Positions 57,228 to 64,000 of a stretch of DNA of 64,000 nt are shown here, in pieces. The stretch's first letter is position 1. The number at the start of each line of letters is the position of its first letter. Both the position numbers and the translations under genes were made by a program. The notes beneath the pieces are model-generated. The model worked only from the letters and a program-made list of their open reading frames with translations, had not been told where the DNA came from and made no database searches. The stretch covers positions 1,550,001 through 1,614,000 of the forward strand of contig NZ_CP085636.1 in NCBI RefSeq assembly GCF_027571385.1, in the 5' to 3' direction. Source of the DNA: Shewanella sp. MTB7. GTDB lineage: Bacteria; Pseudomonadota; Gammaproteobacteria; Enterobacterales; Shewanellaceae.

Positions 57228-58282
57228 GAATTTTAGATCTCTATATTGCCCGCACTCTGGTGAGTACCTCTGCGCTGTGTTTACTTATTCTTACTGGTTT
57301 ATCTGGCATTATTAAATGGGTGGATCAGTTACGTCTTGTGGGCCGCGGTTCTTATAGCATGATAGATGCTGGCATCTATGTATTGTTTTTGATCCCACGG
57401 GATATTGAGATGTTTTTCCCTATGGCTGTGCTATTGGGCGCCTTGATCGGCATGGGAATGTTGGCATCGAACTCTGAGCTAGTCGTGATGCAGAGCGCTG
57501 GGTTATCACGATTTCAAATCACGCTTTCAGCGATGAAGACCGCGGTTCCCTTGATGCTGATTATTATGGCGCTAGGTGAGTGGGGAGCCCCCGTTGCTGA
57601 ACAGAGGGCTAATGAACTACAAGCAACCAAAATATCAGGCGGTAGTCTGATCAAGTCCAGTCGTGGGATCTGGGCCAAAGATGGTGATCTGTTCGTTAAT
57701 ATTGGTGAAGTTGAGGATATAAATAATCTTCGTAATATCACCTTGTATGAGTTTAATTCAGATCTCGCTTTGACCCGTACCATTCATGCCGAGCGGGGCA
57801 TATTCTCTAATGACCATTGGCGTTTACTCGATGTCAGACAAACGGATCTGACTGAAGATAAGGTGACCTTAACAGACTTGACCCTGTATCGCTGGGATTC
57901 GACTTTAACGCCGGATAAGCTGAGCGTGGTATCGGTTAAACCTGAATCCTTGTCTATACAAGGTTTGATGGGCTATTTAGATTACCTAAAGCTGAATAAT
58001 CAGGACTCGGCCCGTTATGAATTGGCGTTATGGCGCAAATTTATGCAACCGGTTACTGTTGCTGTGATGATGCTGGTGGCACTGTCATTTGTTTTTGGTC
58101 CCCTCAGAACCGTCACAATGGGTGCCCGTGTGCTGTTAGGTGTGATTGCTGGTTTTAGTTTCTATATAAGTAGTGAGATATTTGGTCCATTGACCTTAGT
58201 TTATGGATTACCCGCGTACGTGGGAGCCATGATGCCAGCACTGATATTTGGTATCGGTGCTATCTATTTTATTCGAAAATAG
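57224..58282 (+). CDS. lptG: LPS export permease LptG
   Basis: Partner permease of LptF in the LptB2FG exporter, 352 residues, with the same six-helix plus periplasmic jellyroll layout. Family features include the N-terminal RILDLYIARTLVSTSALCLL and the cytoplasmic coupling region LASNSELVVMQSAGLSRFQI. Translation is coupled to lptF by ATGA overlap. It converges on the peroxidase gene with 37 bases between; a modest hairpin there (58291-58314, TTCCTAG/CTAGGAG) may act as terminator. Confidence 0.95.
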   Translation: MRILDLYIARTLVSTSALCLLILTGLSGIIKWVDQLRLVGRGSYSMIDAGIYVLFLIPRDIEMFFPMAVLLGALIGMGMLASNSELVVMQSAGLSRFQITLSAMKTAVPLMLIIMALGEWGAPVAEQRANELQATKISGGSLIKSSRGIWAKDGDLFVNIGEVEDINNLRNITLYEFNSDLALTRTIHAERGIFSNDHWRLLDVRQTDLTEDKVTLTDLTLYRWDSTLTPDKLSVVSVKPESLSIQGLMGYLDYLKLNNQDSARYELALWRKFMQPVTVAVMMLVALSFVFGPLRTVTMGARVLLGVIAGFSFYISSEIFGPLTLVYGLPAYVGAMMPALIFGIGAIYFIRK

Positions 58283-58319
58283 GATTAAGTTCCTAGGTTC
58301 TAGTATCTAGGAGTTTGCT

Positions 58320-59858
58320 TTATCTGATAAAGGGATCACTGAATTTCTCATCATTTAAAAACTCTTCATCGGTTAAAGTACTCAGAAAGGCAATTAAGTC
58401 TGTCTGTTCTTGTGGCGTAAAGTTATAACGCACAGGTGCACCATTTTGATCTTTCAATAGTTGTTGCAAAGTTGGGTGAGGCTTTATACCGCTGCTGTAG
58501 TGTTCAATAGTTTCCTCTAAACTGGCAAAGCGACCATCGTGCATATAGGGTGGACGCACGGCAATGTTCCTCAAGGAGGGCACTTTAAATTTCCCTGTGT
58601 GACCATTTATACCCGTCGACTCAAATACTCCTAAATCATCATCAGAGCTCTCATCTAAACCATTATTACTCGCAATGGTGGTTGCATTAGAATCCGGTGC
58701 GATAAGCGGGCCGACAAAGGCTTCTGAGCTGTGACAACTTGAACAGGGCGGGATGCCATTTCTGAAGGTCATAAACAGACGTTTTCCATCATTCTCTTCA
58801 GGGGTAAAGTTGGGAAATGCCTGTAATGGATCATTGACTGCAGCGCGGCCCTGATCATATTTGGCATCTATGTTAACCATGGCTCTGACAAATTGGGCTA
58901 ACGCCATTGCTATACGTTCACTGTTAATCAGGGCATCACCAAATGCATCGCTAAAGAGCTGTGGATAGTAGGGTTGGGCTGATACATTGGCGACCAGCTC
59001 CGCTAAGCTCAATCCCATCTCTACTTCATCTTGAATAGGGGTTAATACTTGAACTTCCAGCGAGCTTGCTCTCTCATCCCAAAAGAACTTGCCACTCTGA
59101 TAAAAACGAGCATTGGCCAACCCCATGGAATGCCGACGCGTTTCGCCACCATCAAAGCCAATACTTAATGCTCTTGAGTCAGAGAACCCTAACTCTTGAA
59201 CATGGCAAGAAGCACAAGAAACAGTGTCATTGGCACTTAGTTTAGTATCATAAAAAAGGGCTCTACCAAGCGTGGCGCCAGCATTAGTCATTAAGTTATT
59301 TGCAGGTGTGTTATCACTTTCAATTGCTGCACTCTGAAACTGAAAATTCACAGGAAACGCATTTTGAAGATAATGTTGTGGAAGGGGGATATCGGCATAG
59401 TTAAAAGGAACTTCCGGCAGTAGCAATGAAACTGTGGTAAGCGCAGGTATCAGGGTGACGTTTATATCTTGTGAGACAATCTCGATCCCGTCACTGAGTG
59501 ACACAGTGATGGACTCTAGTTGTTCTACTTGGATATTGGTCGCGGTTAACGTGAGTTCATTATTGCCGTAATTGCTACTAATAAGTGTGCTTGTTGAAAT
59601 ACTGATAGTGAGGTTGTCATCATCAGGATCACTGGCTGAAACCACAATAATAACCGAGCTGTTGGCTTCTAGCGAAACGACTCGGGTCGATAAGGTAAGC
59701 GTTGGAGGAGTATTTGTTGAAGGTGTATCCGGCGTTTCAGGAGTGTTGCTCACGGGAACTTCATTATCTGAGCCACAAGCAGAAATCAATAGTGCGCCAA
59801 TTAAGAGCAATATGCTGTTTCTCTGGTTCCCCAATGCTGGAAATGAAGTCTCACCCAT
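58320..59858 (-). CDS. Di-haem cytochrome c peroxidase-like lipoprotein
   Basis: A 512-residue MauG/CcpA-type di-haem protein with haem sites CASCH (215-219) and CSSCH (372-376) and the usual RLFYDT-like start of the domain (ALFYDTKLSANDTVS). It has an unusual N-terminus: a lipoprotein signal (LLISAC, lipidated C28), a Pro/Thr-rich linker, and an Ig/cadherin-like domain of about 90 residues (EANSSVIIVVSASDPDDDNLTI) before the enzyme. ATG 59858 follows GAGGAG. It may reduce peroxide or oxidise an envelope substrate; unknown. It is monocistronic. Confidence 0.85.
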   Translation of the reverse strand: MGETSFPALGNQRNSILLLIGALLISACGSDNEVPVSNTPETPDTPSTNTPPTLTLSTRVVSLEANSSVIIVVSASDPDDDNLTISISTSTLISSNYGNNELTLTATNIQVEQLESITVSLSDGIEIVSQDINVTLIPALTTVSLLLPEVPFNYADIPLPQHYLQNAFPVNFQFQSAAIESDNTPANNLMTNAGATLGRALFYDTKLSANDTVSCASCHVQELGFSDSRALSIGFDGGETRRHSMGLANARFYQSGKFFWDERASSLEVQVLTPIQDEVEMGLSLAELVANVSAQPYYPQLFSDAFGDALINSERIAMALAQFVRAMVNIDAKYDQGRAAVNDPLQAFPNFTPEENDGKRLFMTFRNGIPPCSSCHSSEAFVGPLIAPDSNATTIASNNGLDESSDDDLGVFESTGINGHTGKFKVPSLRNIAVRPPYMHDGRFASLEETIEHYSSGIKPHPTLQQLLKDQNGAPVRYNFTPQEQTDLIAFLSTLTDEEFLNDEKFSDPFIR

Positions 59859-60050
59859 TAGTTTTCTCCTCAACAAAATAGTAACTGTTCAACTATAGGT
59901 CAGGGAAAGGTAAACGTATCTCAGGCTAGTGTAAACAAGTGCAAAATAATGAGGTGTTAAATTAAAAAGTTACGAGTCACGGGCTGTTTCTCGTTCGATT
60001 CTCGCAACTTTCTTTGCTCTGTCTTTAACTTGCGACTCGAAGCTTTGAAT

Positions 60051-60575
60051 TTACACTCCGTGCCAGTTGCGCATCTGATTCGCTTCTTTAGAGAGGACAA
60101 CGATCTCAGAGCTAGTCATCATATCTTGCAGTGCTAACTTATCACCGTTGATCAAGATCCACAGATTGCCTATGCCAAGCAGTGACCAGATTAATCTTGC
60201 TGATGCAGTGATAAAACTCAGGTTTTGACCGTTAGGGTGTTGCACTTTGAGTCGCCATGCTCTCATGCCTAAGGTTTGCCCACCATAGCTCCAAAAAGCA
60301 ACATAAAACAGACCCACACAGAGGGCGATCCAAAACTGGTATATCCCTTTGTATAGTGGTGTTTGATTGAGTAGATCTGACACTAGCTCAGTGCTACCCA
60401 TGTTGATAACCCCAGAAGAAATTAGCGCTGTAAAAACAGCAAATCCGATAGCCCCTGCAATCATATAAACTGCTACTGCTAGCAAGAGATCATAGATGAT
60501 GGCACCGCAGCGGCGAAAGAAACCGGCACGAGGAAAATTAGCATGCTCACTATTGGGCATTGAACTCTCTTTCAT
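60051..60575 (-). CDS. RDD family membrane protein
   Basis: A 174-residue protein with the RDD domain: FPRAGFFRRCGAIIYDLLLAVAVYMIAGA (conserved Arg and Asp) in the first helix region and three to four membrane helices, including FWSYGGQTLGMRAWRLKV. Two possible ATGs, 60575 and 60560, each follow a GAGAG site; I keep the first. Some RDD proteins act in Na+/H+ exchange, but function here is unknown. It lies downstream of the DUF2960 gene on the same strand, 60 bases away. Confidence 0.85.
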   Translation of the reverse strand: MKESSMPNSEHANFPRAGFFRRCGAIIYDLLLAVAVYMIAGAIGFAVFTALISSGVINMGSTELVSDLLNQTPLYKGIYQFWIALCVGLFYVAFWSYGGQTLGMRAWRLKVQHPNGQNLSFITASARLIWSLLGIGNLWILINGDKLALQDMMTSSEIVVLSKEANQMRNWHGV

Positions 60576-60635
60576 TGTTACTCTCTTTAGTCTGAGGACT
60601 TGGTAGGGCTAGAACCTGATCAACTAACCCTGATT

Positions 60636-60893
60636 TTATGACTTTGCTTTAGGTTCGTCTTTAATGTAATAAATGTCGCTAAACCCCATTTTAGCAAACT
60701 CTTTATCTCTGAAATCACGAGCCGCAGATGTACCTTTTGATGAAGTCACAACCTGCTGCTCCATCATATGATAGCGGGTGAGGTCTATCCCTTCGGCTGC
60801 AGCAACAGCTTCATGAATATTGTTAAATTTGTCATAGGCAAAGTTTATTTCTCTTGCCTGTTTTTTGTATTTATAGGTAATTCTACGAGCCAT
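60636..60893 (-). CDS. DUF2960 family protein
   Basis: An 85-residue soluble basic protein opening MARRITYKYKKQAREINFAYDKFNNIHEAVAAAEGIDLTRYHMME, which I recognise as the DUF2960 family of Shewanella, Vibrio and relatives. No function is known. It lies in a leftward series with the GNAT and RDD genes, with short gaps (32 and 60 bases), suggesting co-transcription. Confidence 0.82.
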   Translation of the reverse strand: MARRITYKYKKQAREINFAYDKFNNIHEAVAAAEGIDLTRYHMMEQQVVTSSKGTSAARDFRDKEFAKMGFSDIYYIKDEPKAKS

Positions 60894-60925
60894 AATTTTC
60901 TCTAACTAATTGATTGTTAATATAT

Positions 60926-61405
60926 CTAAATGTTCAATACCATATAACAGGCATCAGGGGGATAGCTCTCAAGACTCTTATCTATTTCTTGAGTGATAAA
61001 ACCTTGTTTACGCCAATAACCATCAGCGCCTTGTACCGCGACCAGTGAAACAGTAGTCAGTGAGGCATCTGTAGCACTCTGCACTAACTTGTCGAAGGCC
61101 AACTTACCCGCTCCTTTTCCCTGAACTTTGGCCGACAGGGCTATGTCATGCAGATATAAGGTGTCTGGGTGAGCCAGTGCGTCAACCGCTTGTTCTAGTG
61201 TGGGCGGAGTGCCTAGTTGCCAAGGGTGAGCTAGGCAGTAACCAACGGGCTGATTATCATGTTCAATCACAAAACATGTTTGAGGTGACAGTTGCCATTT
61301 ACTTTGCAATACACCGAGAGACTCGGGGACGATTTGGGGATAACACTCCTGTTGGATATCAAGAATGGCTTCCCAGTCGTCAGGTGTTATACCTCGTAGT
61401 TGCAT
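60926..61405 (-). CDS. GNAT family N-acetyltransferase
   Basis: A 159-residue acetyltransferase. The acetyl-CoA binding region is the helix after LHDIALSAKVQGKGAGKLAFDKLV (motif A, Q-x-x-G-x-G/A), and strand TTVSLVAVQGADGYWRKQGFI follows. I choose ATG 61405, with GAGGAA upstream, over a TTG 7 codons earlier. The substrate is unknown. It lies 40 bases downstream of the carboxypeptidase gene on the same strand. Confidence 0.85.
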   Translation of the reverse strand: MQLRGITPDDWEAILDIQQECYPQIVPESLGVLQSKWQLSPQTCFVIEHDNQPVGYCLAHPWQLGTPPTLEQAVDALAHPDTLYLHDIALSAKVQGKGAGKLAFDKLVQSATDASLTTVSLVAVQGADGYWRKQGFITQEIDKSLESYPPDACYMVLNI

Positions 61406-61445
61406 GAAATTCCTCAGACCTTGCAAACAAATGCTATATAGTACT

Positions 61446-62936
61446 TTATTTAAGGTACCTTTGCTCTAGGTGATGTTTGAAATATTGTGGATTTAAGGTT
61501 TCACCAGTGGCTTGCTTGACGAGATCATCGGTAGATAACAAGCAACCTTTTGACCAGATATTATGCTCAAGCCAATCAAACACCGCTTGTATATTGCCTT
61601 GTGCCACTATAGTGTCGATTGAGCCTAAGCTTTTCTCGATAGCGTAACGAAATTGTGCTGCGTACATGGCACCTAAAGTATAACTAGGGAAGTACCCTAG
61701 TTCACCGACAGCCCAGTGAATATCCTGCATACAGCCATTTTGGTAATTATCGGTGGTATCGACGCCGAGAAGACTCTTCATGTTTTCAGCCCAAAAGTTG
61801 GGCAGGTCGGCAACCTGTAAACTGCCATCTACTAATGCTTTTTCTGCTTCAAATCGCAATAAGATATGACAAGGATACGTCACCTCATCGGCGTCGACTC
61901 GGATAAAGCCGGGTTTGACACGAGTGTAGATATTGGTCAGTGCGTTTGCATCTAGGGCTGAACCTAGGTGTCGAGTAATAAGGGGCTGGATCTGGGTTAG
62001 GAACCCTTTGCCGCGACCGAGTTGCATTTCACAGAATAAGCTTTGGCTCTCATGGATTGCCATGGATCTGTGACTACCAACAGGCTGACCACGCCACTGT
62101 TTAGGTAATCCCTGCTCATATCTAGCATGACCAGTTTCATGGACGATGCCCATTAAACCTTGGGTAAAATCAGCTTCATCATAACGAGTGGTTAAGCGAA
62201 TATCACCGGGGACGCCACCACAGAAAGGGTGACTACTGATATCCAGACGACCTTGGTTAAAGTCAAAACCCAGAAATCCCATGACATCTCGGCCTAATGC
62301 TTCTTGCTTAGTGGTCGAAAAGCAGGGAATAGGGAAAAGTGTCTCACTGACTTGCTCGGCTTGCACTTGGGTTATCAGCTCTGGTAGCCAGCTTTTTAAA
62401 CTGCCAAATATCTCCTCTAAACGCGCGGTGGTCATTCCTGGTTCGAACTTGTTTAATAGCGAATCATAGGGGCTGAGGCCTTGAGCTTGGGCGCGGATCT
62501 GTGCCTCCTCTTTGACGAGTATGATTAACGCCTCTAGATTAGGCTTAAATCCTTGCCAGTCATTATTTTTACGTTGCACACGCCATGCATGTTCACATTG
62601 GTAGGCCAATTGAGTCTTAGACTGGACCAGTGATACGGGCACTATGTTGGCTTGCAAATACTGATATTGCATTTCTCTTAGATTGGCCACTTGTTCAGTA
62701 TTTAGTTGCTCGTCAGCAGCAAGCCCTAGCATCTCCTCTAGAAAATCAGCGGTTTTAAGTTCATGTATATGGCCAGCAAGTTCTGCCATGGCGGCCCCTC
62801 TGGCTTCACTGCCACCACTGGGCATCATGGTGGCTTGGTCCCAGTCTCCTAGAGCGCTTAAGTGCTCAAAATGAGAGATTTTTTGAAAGTGTTGAGTGAG
62901 CTTTTGGTAATGAATACTTGCGTTGGAATGGGTCAT
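61446..62936 (-). CDS. M32 family metallocarboxypeptidase
   Basis: Zinc carboxypeptidase of 496 residues (carboxypeptidase Taq type). The zinc motif is H266-ETG-H270 (GIVHETGHARYEQGLP), and other family blocks are present: DWDQATMMP near the N-terminus, IRLTTRY, HESQSLFCEMQLGR, RVDADEVTYPCHILLRFE and WAVGELGYFPSYTLGAMYAAQF. It acts in the cytoplasm on peptide C-termini. It appears to be first of a leftward series with GNAT, DUF2960 and RDD genes. Confidence 0.93.
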   Translation of the reverse strand: MTHSNASIHYQKLTQHFQKISHFEHLSALGDWDQATMMPSGGSEARGAAMAELAGHIHELKTADFLEEMLGLAADEQLNTEQVANLREMQYQYLQANIVPVSLVQSKTQLAYQCEHAWRVQRKNNDWQGFKPNLEALIILVKEEAQIRAQAQGLSPYDSLLNKFEPGMTTARLEEIFGSLKSWLPELITQVQAEQVSETLFPIPCFSTTKQEALGRDVMGFLGFDFNQGRLDISSHPFCGGVPGDIRLTTRYDEADFTQGLMGIVHETGHARYEQGLPKQWRGQPVGSHRSMAIHESQSLFCEMQLGRGKGFLTQIQPLITRHLGSALDANALTNIYTRVKPGFIRVDADEVTYPCHILLRFEAEKALVDGSLQVADLPNFWAENMKSLLGVDTTDNYQNGCMQDIHWAVGELGYFPSYTLGAMYAAQFRYAIEKSLGSIDTIVAQGNIQAVFDWLEHNIWSKGCLLSTDDLVKQATGETLNPQYFKHHLEQRYLK

Positions 62937-63155
62937 ATAAACTCAAAATCAGATCATCTGTTCATCTATGGTACTGACTTTTAATGCAATATAAAAATAT
63001 AAAAATACAAAAAATAAGCATGATCTACATCGATAAATTAAGTTTTCAATTTGTTTTTCATTTGTTATAGTTTTGGGGGTTTGTCAAAGGTGAAAGTTTA
63101 TTTTTTATCTTTGTTTTCAATAAAATGGATTGTTGTACTGTACATGGAGGCTACG

Positions 63156-63785
63156 ATGGTTGAATTTTTATTCACCCAAGCAAATTTACCATTTTCTATC
63201 TCACTCTCATTTGTTCTCCTGTTGGGGATATTCGAAGCATTCTCCTTAGTTGTTGGCTATAGCTTAGTTGGTGCTCTGGATGAGTGGGCGCCTATTGATG
63301 TGGATTCCGATATTTCAACTAGCGGGTTTACCAGTGTGTCAGGTTGGTTGTGTCTCAATCGATTGCCTCTGCTTATCTGGTTTGTACTTGTATTAGTGAG
63401 TTTTTCATTAGCAGGGTATACAAGTAATTTTCTCTCTCTATTGCTGGTAAAGCAAACACTTCCTCAAATCGTCAGTCTGCCTATTGCGCTGATATTTACG
63501 GCTATATCCTGTCGATACTTGGGGGTATCACTTGCTAGAATCTTACCGAAGAATGAGAGCAGTGCCGTGTCTATCGATACTCTACAGGGCTGTATTGCTA
63601 CTGTGACTTTAGGTTGTGCGATTAAAGGAAACCCAAGTGAGGCCCTAGTGAGAGATAAATATCAGCAGCGACATTATGTACTGGTTGAACCTGAGATTAC
63701 TGGTGTCGAGTTTCGTACCGGTACTCAAGTCGTGCTACTTAAGCGTGATGGTACCGTTTGGTCTGCTGCTAAATTCAATTCTTAA
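63156..63785 (+). CDS. yqiJ: YqiJ-like inner-membrane OB-fold protein
   Basis: A 209-residue membrane protein of the YqiJ/NfeD-like type: several membrane helices (about 15-40, 70-105, 108-130), then a C-terminal OB-fold domain (LQGCIATVTLGCAIKGNPSEALV...TGTQVVLLKRDGTVW). Such proteins partner flotillins. ATG 63156 follows GGAGG; a longer frame to 63051 has no site. The yqiK-like flotillin gene begins 32 bases downstream, confirming the pairing. Confidence 0.88.
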   Translation: MVEFLFTQANLPFSISLSFVLLLGIFEAFSLVVGYSLVGALDEWAPIDVDSDISTSGFTSVSGWLCLNRLPLLIWFVLVLVSFSLAGYTSNFLSLLLVKQTLPQIVSLPIALIFTAISCRYLGVSLARILPKNESSAVSIDTLQGCIATVTLGCAIKGNPSEALVRDKYQQRHYVLVEPEITGVEFRTGTQVVLLKRDGTVWSAAKFNS

Positions 63786-63817
63786 TTCAAAAAATAGTTA
63801 AATTTTAAGGGATAAAA

Positions 63818-64000
63818 ATGGATCAAATTCAAGATATAGGCTCAACCTTGGGCGCTAGCTTTGTGTTTATTGTGGCTGGCTCAACGTTATTGGGCTTATT
63901 CGTGATCGGGCTTATCTTTGCCAAGTTATATCAACGAGCGTCGAAAGAAACGGCATTTGTTAGAACAGGTTTTGGTGGAGAGAAGATCGTTAAAGATGGT
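63818..64000 (+). CDS. yqiK: YqiK-like flotillin (3' end outside window)
   Basis: The first 61 codons of a flotillin/prohibitin-type protein. An N-terminal membrane helix (FVFIVAGSTLLGLFVIGLIFAKLY) is followed by YQRASKETAFVRTGFGGEKIVKDG, the characteristic start of YqiK. AAGGGA lies 7 bases before ATG 63818. It forms a two-gene unit with yqiJ, thought to organise membrane microdomains. The rest is outside the window. Confidence 0.88.
   Translation, partial: MDQIQDIGSTLGASFVFIVAGSTLLGLFVIGLIFAKLYQRASKETAFVRTGFGGEKIVKDG

Overview
The window is a stretch of gammaproteobacterial chromosome. Gene content and protein sequences look like Shewanella, probably a marine species: lptD beside amgK-murU and djlA, a MipA-DUF3019-two-component unit, DUF2960 and DUF1289 proteins, pepA with lptFG, and holC-valS. 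This assignment rests on gene content and recognition of the proteins, not on a database search. Base composition is moderately AT-rich. I see no rRNA or tRNA gene, no CRISPR array and no intact insertion sequence.

Layout. 1-4.9 kb: envelope genes, with lptD (cut by the window start) divergent from amgK-murU (recycling of cell-wall MurNAc) and djlA. 5-8 kb: a small outer-membrane barrel protein, a D-2-hydroxyacid dehydrogenase and purT. 8.4-12.7 kb: a Ycf46-like AAA+ ATPase, a lipoprotein glycerophosphodiesterase, a MITE-like element, a DUF4136 lipoprotein and a DUF1289 protein. 12.7-16 kb: a leftward operon MipA/OmpV - DUF3019 - response regulator - histidine kinase. 16.4-21 kb: gcdH, then a fused alpha-beta 2-oxoacid dehydrogenase E1 and a FabD-like acyltransferase that lacks the malonate-binding arginine. 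21-29.3 kb: one leftward run of five phosphorelay genes made of two paralogous kinase/receiver sets, only one of which has an Hpt gene. 29.7-39 kb: small membrane and stress proteins, an Fe-S type regulator with a palindrome-rich divergent promoter region, rsuA, an acetate transporter, a POT-like transporter and a dCache-GGDEF protein.

39.2-58.3 kb: valS-holC and pepA / lptF-lptG. In many gammaproteobacteria pepA lies directly beside holC-valS. Here about 11.8 kb lies between holC and pepA. It holds a DMT exporter, a nickel superoxide dismutase operon (TPR-like protein, His-rich membrane protein, sodN, sodX) behind a near-consensus Fur box, a YgiW-type OB protein, a TerC-CBS protein, an AraC regulator divergent from two tandem cytochrome P460 genes, an HdeD-like protein and a YtfL-like CNNM protein. 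58.3-64 kb: a di-heme peroxidase lipoprotein, an RDD protein, DUF2960, a GNAT enzyme, an M32 carboxypeptidase, and yqiJ with the start of yqiK (cut by the window end).

The least explained systems are the duplicated phosphorelay, the E1/acyltransferase pair, and the Fur-box NiSOD operon with its two small accessory proteins. Coordinates were read by eye. Start codons were chosen from ribosome binding sites and family N-termini where possible.
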